From positions 34,444 to 98,443 of the forward strand of contig JACKBY010000013.1 in the NCBI GenBank assembly GCA_020634335.1: 64,000 nt of DNA, in the 5' to 3' direction. The notes beneath the pieces were generated by a model, which ran no database searches, was not told the origin of the DNA, and saw only the letters and a program-made list of their open reading frames with translations. Both the position numbers and the translations under genes were made by a program. The DNA comes from Promineifilum sp. (GTDB lineage: Bacteria > Chloroflexota > Anaerolineae > Promineifilales > Promineifilaceae). Of this stretch, positions 60,286 through 64,000 are shown piece after piece. Positions within the stretch are counted from its first letter, which is position 1. Each line of letters starts with the position of its first letter.

Positions 60286-61407
60286 ATGTCATTCGAATTC
60301 ACCCTACTGGCCCAGGACGGCGCGGCGCGCCTGGGCCGCTTCGAGACGCCCCACGGCCCGCTGGAGACGCCGCTCTTCGCCCCGGTGGGCACGCAGGCGA
60401 CGGTGAAGGCGATGCGGCCGCGCGATTTGCGCGAGTTGGGGGCGTCGCTGCTGCTGGCCAACACCTACCACCTCTACTTGCGGCCGGGCGACGAGCGCAT
60501 CCGCGATCTGGGCGGGCTGCACCGCTTCATGGGCTGGGACGGCCCGCTGCTGACCGACAGCGGCGGCTTCCAGGTGTTCAGCCTCAGCGACGCGCGGCGC
60601 ATCGACGACGACGGCGTGACCTTCAAGTCCCACCTGGACGGGTCGGCCCACCGCTTCACGCCGGAGCAGTCGATCGCCGTGCAGGAGAATCTGGGGGCAG
60701 ACGTGATCATGATGTTCGACGAGTGCCCGCCGCCGACGGACTATGAGTACGTGCGGCGCTCGCTGGGGCGCACCCACGCCTGGGCCGAGCGCTGTCTGGC
60801 GGCCAAGACGCGGCCCGACCAGGCGCTGTTCGGCATCGTGCAGGGGGGGGTGTTCCGCGACTTGCGCGAGGCCAGCGCCCGCTTTCTGATCGACCTCGAT
60901 CTGCCGGGCTATGCGGTGGGGGGGCTGGCGGTGGGCGAGACGAAGCCGGAGATGCACGCGGTGCTGGAGTGGCTGCATCCGCTGTTGCCGGGGGACAAGC
61001 CGCGCTACCTGATGGGCGTGGGCGCGCCGGAGGATCTGGTCAATGGCGTGCTGCGGGGCATCGACCTGTTCGACTGCGTGCTGCCGACGCGCATCGCCCG
61101 CAACGGGGCGGCGCTGGTGCTGGGCGGCCGCATCAATCTGCGCAACGCGCAATACGCCGACGACCCGCGGCCGGTGGACGTGGCCTGTGACTGCTATGCC
61201 TGCGCCCACTTCAGCCGGGCCTACATCCGCCATCTGGTGAAGGCCGATGAGATATTGGCCTCCATCCTGCTGACGACCCACAACCTCCACTTCCTGCTGC
61301 GCCTGATGGACGATCTCCGCAAGGCGATTCGTAAGGGTACGGTAGGAGAGTATGCGAGTGAGTTCCTAACACATTATGAGATACGAGATACGAGATTAGA
61401 CCACTGA
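60286..61407 (+). CDS. tgt: Queuine tRNA-ribosyltransferase
   Basis: A 373-residue enzyme exchanging guanine 34 of GUN-anticodon tRNAs for preQ1. It has PLFAPVGTQATVKAM, LLANTYHLYLRPG, the catalytic aspartate in LLTDSGGFQVFSL (about 90), DVIMMFDECPPP, FGIVQGGVFRDLR, GYAVGGLAVGE, the nucleophile aspartate in GIDLFDCVLPTRIARNG (about 265) and the zinc site CDCYACAH with a later His. Third codon positions are strongly G/C, giving a long antisense shadow frame. It is followed by uppP 20 bases later, possibly in the same transcript. Short degenerate direct repeats (GAGATACGAGATACGAGATT) lie in its last codons. Confidence 0.97.
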   Translation: MSFEFTLLAQDGAARLGRFETPHGPLETPLFAPVGTQATVKAMRPRDLRELGASLLLANTYHLYLRPGDERIRDLGGLHRFMGWDGPLLTDSGGFQVFSLSDARRIDDDGVTFKSHLDGSAHRFTPEQSIAVQENLGADVIMMFDECPPPTDYEYVRRSLGRTHAWAERCLAAKTRPDQALFGIVQGGVFRDLREASARFLIDLDLPGYAVGGLAVGETKPEMHAVLEWLHPLLPGDKPRYLMGVGAPEDLVNGVLRGIDLFDCVLPTRIARNGAALVLGGRINLRNAQYADDPRPVDVACDCYACAHFSRAYIRHLVKADEILASILLTTHNLHFLLRLMDDLRKAIRKGTVGEYASEFLTHYEIRDTRLDH

Positions 61408-61427
61408 CGCACTGACCACTGATTACC

Positions 61428-62237
61428 ATGTCCCTTCTAGAAGCAATCATCCTCGGCATAATCCAGGGCGCGACCGAGTTCCTGCCTATCTCCAGCGACG
61501 GCCATCTGGTGCTTGTGCCGGCCATCTTCGGCCTGGCGCAGCCCGATCTGGTGCTCATCGGCCTTGTCCACGCGGGGACACTGCTGGCTATCGTGGCCTA
61601 CTTTGCCCGCGATCTGTGGGCCATCGGCCGCGCCGTCCTCGACGGCCTGGTCAAACGCCGGCCCATGGCGACGGCGGAGTCACGCCTCGGCTGGTACATG
61701 GTGCTGGGGTCGGTGCCGGCGGCTATCATTGGGCTGGGGTTGAAGGACTTCTTCGAGCGCCAGTTTCAATCGCCGACAGTGGCCGCCGCGGGTCTGCTGG
61801 TCACGGCCGCCTTTCTGGTGTCGGGCGAGCGGCTGCTGCGGGGCACGAAAACGCTCGACCGGCTGACGGCCGTGGACACGCTGATCATCGGCACGGTCCA
61901 GGTGCTGGCGCTGCTGCCCGGCGTCTCGCGCAGCGGCACGACGATTCCCGCCGGCCTGTGGCGGGGGCTGGATCGGCCGACGGCGGCGCGCTTCAGCTTT
62001 CTGGTGGGGCTGCCGGCCATCGCCGGGGCGGGGCTGCTGTCGATCCTCGACATCTTCTCGGCCCAGGGGTCGATGCCGGCGAGCTACTACGTGGCGGCGT
62101 TCGCGGCCGCGGCCCTGACCGGCTACCTGTGCATCACGTTTTTGCTGGCCTGGGTCAAGAACCACAGTCTCTATATCTTCGCCGCCTACTGCGCCGTCTT
62201 CGGCACGCTCTACCTGCTGTATACCTTCCTGACGTAA
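61428..62237 (+). CDS. uppP: Undecaprenyl-diphosphatase
   Basis: A 269-residue multi-pass membrane enzyme recycling undecaprenyl pyrophosphate to the lipid carrier used in peptidoglycan synthesis. Motifs: GIIQGATEFLPISSDGHLVL (catalytic Glu and the first motif, with Asp in a usually Ser/Thr position) and LLPGVSRSGTTIPAGLWRGL (PGxSRSxxT, catalytic Arg). Seven to eight membrane segments are visible. The 3' end runs into the first unit of the 97-base tandem repeat. Confidence 0.96.
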   Translation: MSLLEAIILGIIQGATEFLPISSDGHLVLVPAIFGLAQPDLVLIGLVHAGTLLAIVAYFARDLWAIGRAVLDGLVKRRPMATAESRLGWYMVLGSVPAAIIGLGLKDFFERQFQSPTVAAAGLLVTAAFLVSGERLLRGTKTLDRLTAVDTLIIGTVQVLALLPGVSRSGTTIPAGLWRGLDRPTAARFSFLVGLPAIAGAGLLSILDIFSAQGSMPASYYVAAFAAAALTGYLCITFLLAWVKNHSLYIFAAYCAVFGTLYLLYTFLT

Positions 62238-62500
62238 CGCCGGTTTCCAAACCGGCTCCGCGGCCCAGCTCGTTTGCGACTGCCGGATAAGAATCCGGCG
62301 CTACACAGGGTTTTTCAGCAATCGCTCTTCGTAACGCCGGTTTCCAAACCGGCTCCGCGGCCCAGCTCGTTCGCAGCCGCCGGATAAGAATCCGGCACTA
62401 CACAAGGTTTTTCAGCAATCGCTCTTCGTAACGCCGGTTTCCAAACCGGCTCCGCGGCCCAGCTCGTTCGCAGCCGCCGGATAAGAATCCGGCGCTACAG
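62234..62500. repeat. 97-base tandem repeat built of double-hairpin elements (copies C1-C3)
   Basis: Three head-to-tail units start at 62234, 62331 and 62428, exactly 97 bases apart; the last is cut at 62500. Each contains GCCGGTTTCCAAACCGGC and GCCGGATAAGAATCCGGC, separated by CTCCGCGGCCCAGCTCGTT-like sequence. This is the inverse orientation of copies A (992-1076) and B (36806-36895). Units differ by only a few bases. Confidence 0.9.
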
Positions 62501-62507
62501 CTCCCTG

Positions 62508-62537
62508 TCGACAGCGGCCCGGTAACTGGTGTATAAT
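62508..62537 (+). promoter_or_regulatory. Promoter of the rocD leader
   Basis: TCGACA (62508-62513), an 18-base spacer and TATAAT (62532-62537); predicted start near 62544. Confidence 0.65.
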
Positions 62538-62543
62538 AGGATC

Positions 62544-62633
62544 AATGTGATACGCATTCACTTTATACAAGAAGACCTGCCATTAATCGTAGGTCCGAGC
62601 AAAGCCTGATTTCTAGCGAGTCGGGCTTTTTTT
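62544..62633 (+). ncRNA. Candidate leader RNA / attenuator upstream of rocD
   Basis: From the predicted start to the terminator is about 90 bases. It can form GACCTGC-loop-GTAGGTC (62574-62595) and then the terminator hairpin. A GTG-started frame of 20 codons (62546 on) ends inside the terminator stem; a leader-peptide role is possible but there is no run of Arg or other regulatory codons. It fits no riboswitch class that I recognise. It may be a small RNA or a conditional terminator for the aminotransferase gene. Confidence 0.4.
62602..62633 (+). terminator. Intrinsic terminator in the rocD leader
   Basis: AAGCCTGA (62602-62609) pairs with TCGGGCTT (62621-62628), followed by an unbroken T-run to 62633. 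It lies 75 bases before the rocD start and no second promoter is evident in between. Confidence 0.75.
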
Positions 62634-62707
62634 GTATGAGATCGGCATCACACCCACATCACCACAGGCCTGGTTCCCACTGAACGGCCGACTGTAGGAG
62701 AACATAT

Positions 62708-63907
62708 ATGAACAGCCAGGACTACATGAAGATGGACGACGACTACGCCGCCCATACCTATGATCCCATTAAAGTGGTCGTCGAGCGAGGCGACGGCGTC
62801 TGGGTCTACGACGTCGAGGGCCACCGGTACCTCGATTGCCTGTCGGCCTATTCGGCCGTCAATCAGGGCCACTGCCACCCGCACATCATCGAAGCTGCCA
62901 CCGCCCAAATGCACAAAGTCACACTGACCTCGCGGGCATTCTACAACGACCAGATGGGGCCATTCCTCAAGCAGTTGTGCGAGCTGACCGGCTATGAGAT
63001 GGCCCTGCCGATGAACAGCGGGGCCGAGGCAGTCGAGACGGCCATCAAGGCCGCCCGCATGTGGGGCTACCGCGCCAAAGGCGTGGCCCACGACCAGGCC
63101 GAAATCATCGTCTGTGACGGCAACTTCGCCGGCCGCACCATCACGCTCATCAGCTTCTCCAGCGAGAAAGCGTACAAGGCCGACTTTGGCCCCCTGACCC
63201 CCGGCTTCAAGTCGATCCCCTATGGCGACGCCGACGCGCTGGCCGCGGCCATCACGCCCAACACCGTCGCCTTCCTCGTCGAACCCATCCAGGGCGAGGG
63301 CGGGGTCAACGTGCCCCCGGCCGGCTACCTGAGGCGCGTGGCCGACATCTGCGCCGCCAACAACGTCCTGTTCATGGCCGACGAGATTCAGACCGGCCTG
63401 GGCCGCACGGGCGCGCTGCTGGCCTGCGACCACGACGGCGTGCGCCCCGACGTCGTCACGCTGGGCAAGGCCCTCAGCGGCGGCTTTTATCCCGTCTCGG
63501 CCGTGCTGGCCGACCAGCGCGTGCTGGGCCTCTTCCGCCCCGGCGACCACGGCAGCACCTTCGGCGGCAACCCGCTGGCCTCGGCCGTGGGCCGCGCCGC
63601 GCTCGATGTGCTGGTCGACGAGGGTTTGGTGGAGCGCTCGCGCGAGGTCGGGGCCTACTTCAAGGGCCGTCTGGAGCGCTTGGAGAGCGACCACATCGTA
63701 GAAGTGCGTGGCAAGGGCCTGCTCATCGGCGTCGAACTGGACGTGCCGGCCCGCCCCTACTGCGACGACCTGCGCGACGCGGGCATCCTTTGCAAGGACA
63801 CCCATAACACCGTCGTGCGTTTCGCCCCGCCGCTGGTCATCACCAAAGAGCAGGTCGATTGGGCCATGGAACGCATCGGCCCCATCCTGTCGAACGGCAA
63901 AAGATGA
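62708..63907 (+). CDS. rocD: Ornithine aminotransferase
   Basis: A 399-residue PLP transaminase converting ornithine and 2-oxoglutarate to glutamate semialdehyde and glutamate. It has the RocD-type start (HTYDPIKVVVERGDGVWVYD), YLDCLSAYSAVNQGHCHP, MNSGAEAVETAIKAARMWGY, FLVEPIQGEGGVNVP, FMADEIQTGLGRTG and the PLP lysine in TLGKALSGGFYPVSAVL (about 255), then GSTFGGNPLASAV. AGGAGAAC precedes the ATG. A terminator-bearing leader sits upstream. The next gene, avtA-like, overlaps by four bases, so arginine/ornithine degradation may be linked with alanine/valine transamination. Confidence 0.95.
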   Translation: MNSQDYMKMDDDYAAHTYDPIKVVVERGDGVWVYDVEGHRYLDCLSAYSAVNQGHCHPHIIEAATAQMHKVTLTSRAFYNDQMGPFLKQLCELTGYEMALPMNSGAEAVETAIKAARMWGYRAKGVAHDQAEIIVCDGNFAGRTITLISFSSEKAYKADFGPLTPGFKSIPYGDADALAAAITPNTVAFLVEPIQGEGGVNVPPAGYLRRVADICAANNVLFMADEIQTGLGRTGALLACDHDGVRPDVVTLGKALSGGFYPVSAVLADQRVLGLFRPGDHGSTFGGNPLASAVGRAALDVLVDEGLVERSREVGAYFKGRLERLESDHIVEVRGKGLLIGVELDVPARPYCDDLRDAGILCKDTHNTVVRFAPPLVITKEQVDWAMERIGPILSNGKR

Positions 63908-64000
63908 AATTCTCCCGGTTCGGCGACAAGTTTGCGCGCGAGTGCGGCATCCTGCAACTGATGGACGACCTGGGGCACGCGCTGGCCGAGGGCGGCGCCG
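63904..64000 (+). CDS. avtA: Valine-pyruvate aminotransferase (partial, 5' end)
   Basis: The ATG overlaps the rocD stop (ATGA) and the frame is open to the window edge, about 32 residues. The start MKFSRFGDKFARECGILQLM with DDLGHALAEGG matches the N-terminus of AvtA (FSxFGxKF...GIxxLMxDL). The rest is outside the window, so the call rests on this short segment. Confidence 0.7.
   Translation, partial: MKFSRFGDKFARECGILQLMDDLGHALAEGGA

Noticed and set aside
60304..61290. Long antisense open frame (328 codons) over tgt
   Set aside because: It lies opposite a conserved gene with G/C-rich third positions; its protein is low-complexity (H, R, Q, A-rich) and matches no family. The same holds for antisense frames at 62648-63805, 41259-42536, 35596-36687 and 24997-26076.
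62544..62633. Known riboswitch (for example T-box or lysine class) before rocD
   Set aside because: None of the conserved cores of classes I know is visible; only two simple stems are seen.

Overview
The window looks like chromosomal DNA from a member of the Chloroflexota, probably of the Anaerolineae type. This is inferred from gene content and style: long FG-GAP and beta-propeller surface proteins, a LexA box of the Gram-positive form (CGAAC-N4-GTTCG), and an FtsK-like protein plus small downstream protein of a type I recall from this phylum. Coding DNA is GC-rich, which produces many long antisense shadow frames. The exact genus cannot be read from the window.

Layout. 1-7.6 kb: a partial transaldolase-like gene (minus) with altered catalytic residues, an ECF sigma/anti-sigma pair with an ABC-2 exporter, a small orphan protein, an esterase and an M20 dipeptidase. 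7.6-11.2 kb: scpB, a 16S/23S-type pseudouridine synthase, cmk and a DUF512 radical-SAM-like protein in one overlapping cluster. 11.2-19 kb: a large FG-GAP/RTX/cadherin-like surface protein, a half-size ABC exporter, and a long (p)ppGpp synthetase whose hydrolase site is degenerate. 19-25 kb (minus): YtxH protein, small membrane proteins, mnmA, iscS-type desulfurase and a GAF/PAS histidine kinase, the last three overlapping. 25-27.6 kb: enolase, ClpP, SixA-like phosphatase.

27.7-34 kb (minus) holds the most unusual locus: a STAND-type ATPase fused to an OmpR-like DNA-binding domain, followed after 26 bases by a 1657-residue protein with a predicted extracellular beta-propeller region, one membrane segment and a related STAND ATPase inside the cell. 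34-47.8 kb: YprB-like nuclease, lone trpB, trmFO, a DUF4139 protein, hflX (apparent ATT start), M20 peptidase, acyl-CoA dehydrogenase, two tandem clan GH-A-like glycosidases and an ATP-grasp enzyme. 47.8-54.3 kb (minus): odhB, odhA, a broken small gene, a frameshifted FtsK/HerA-like ATPase with its own LexA box, and lexA. 54.3-64 kb: gamma-glutamyltransferase, tRNA-Ser(GGA), a CRISPR-Cas remnant (two repeats, cas3 lacking most of its HD nuclease, cas6), a winged-helix protein, tgt, uppP, a 97-base tandem repeat, ornithine aminotransferase with a terminator-bearing leader, and the start of a valine-pyruvate aminotransferase.

Recurring themes: a dispersed double-hairpin intergenic repeat (five copies at three sites); several genes with a -10 box 6-8 bases before the start codon, suggesting leaderless mRNAs; and a local cluster of apparent frameshifts at 51.7-53.2 kb that may reflect sequence quality rather than biology. 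All functions are from reading the sequence; no database search was run.
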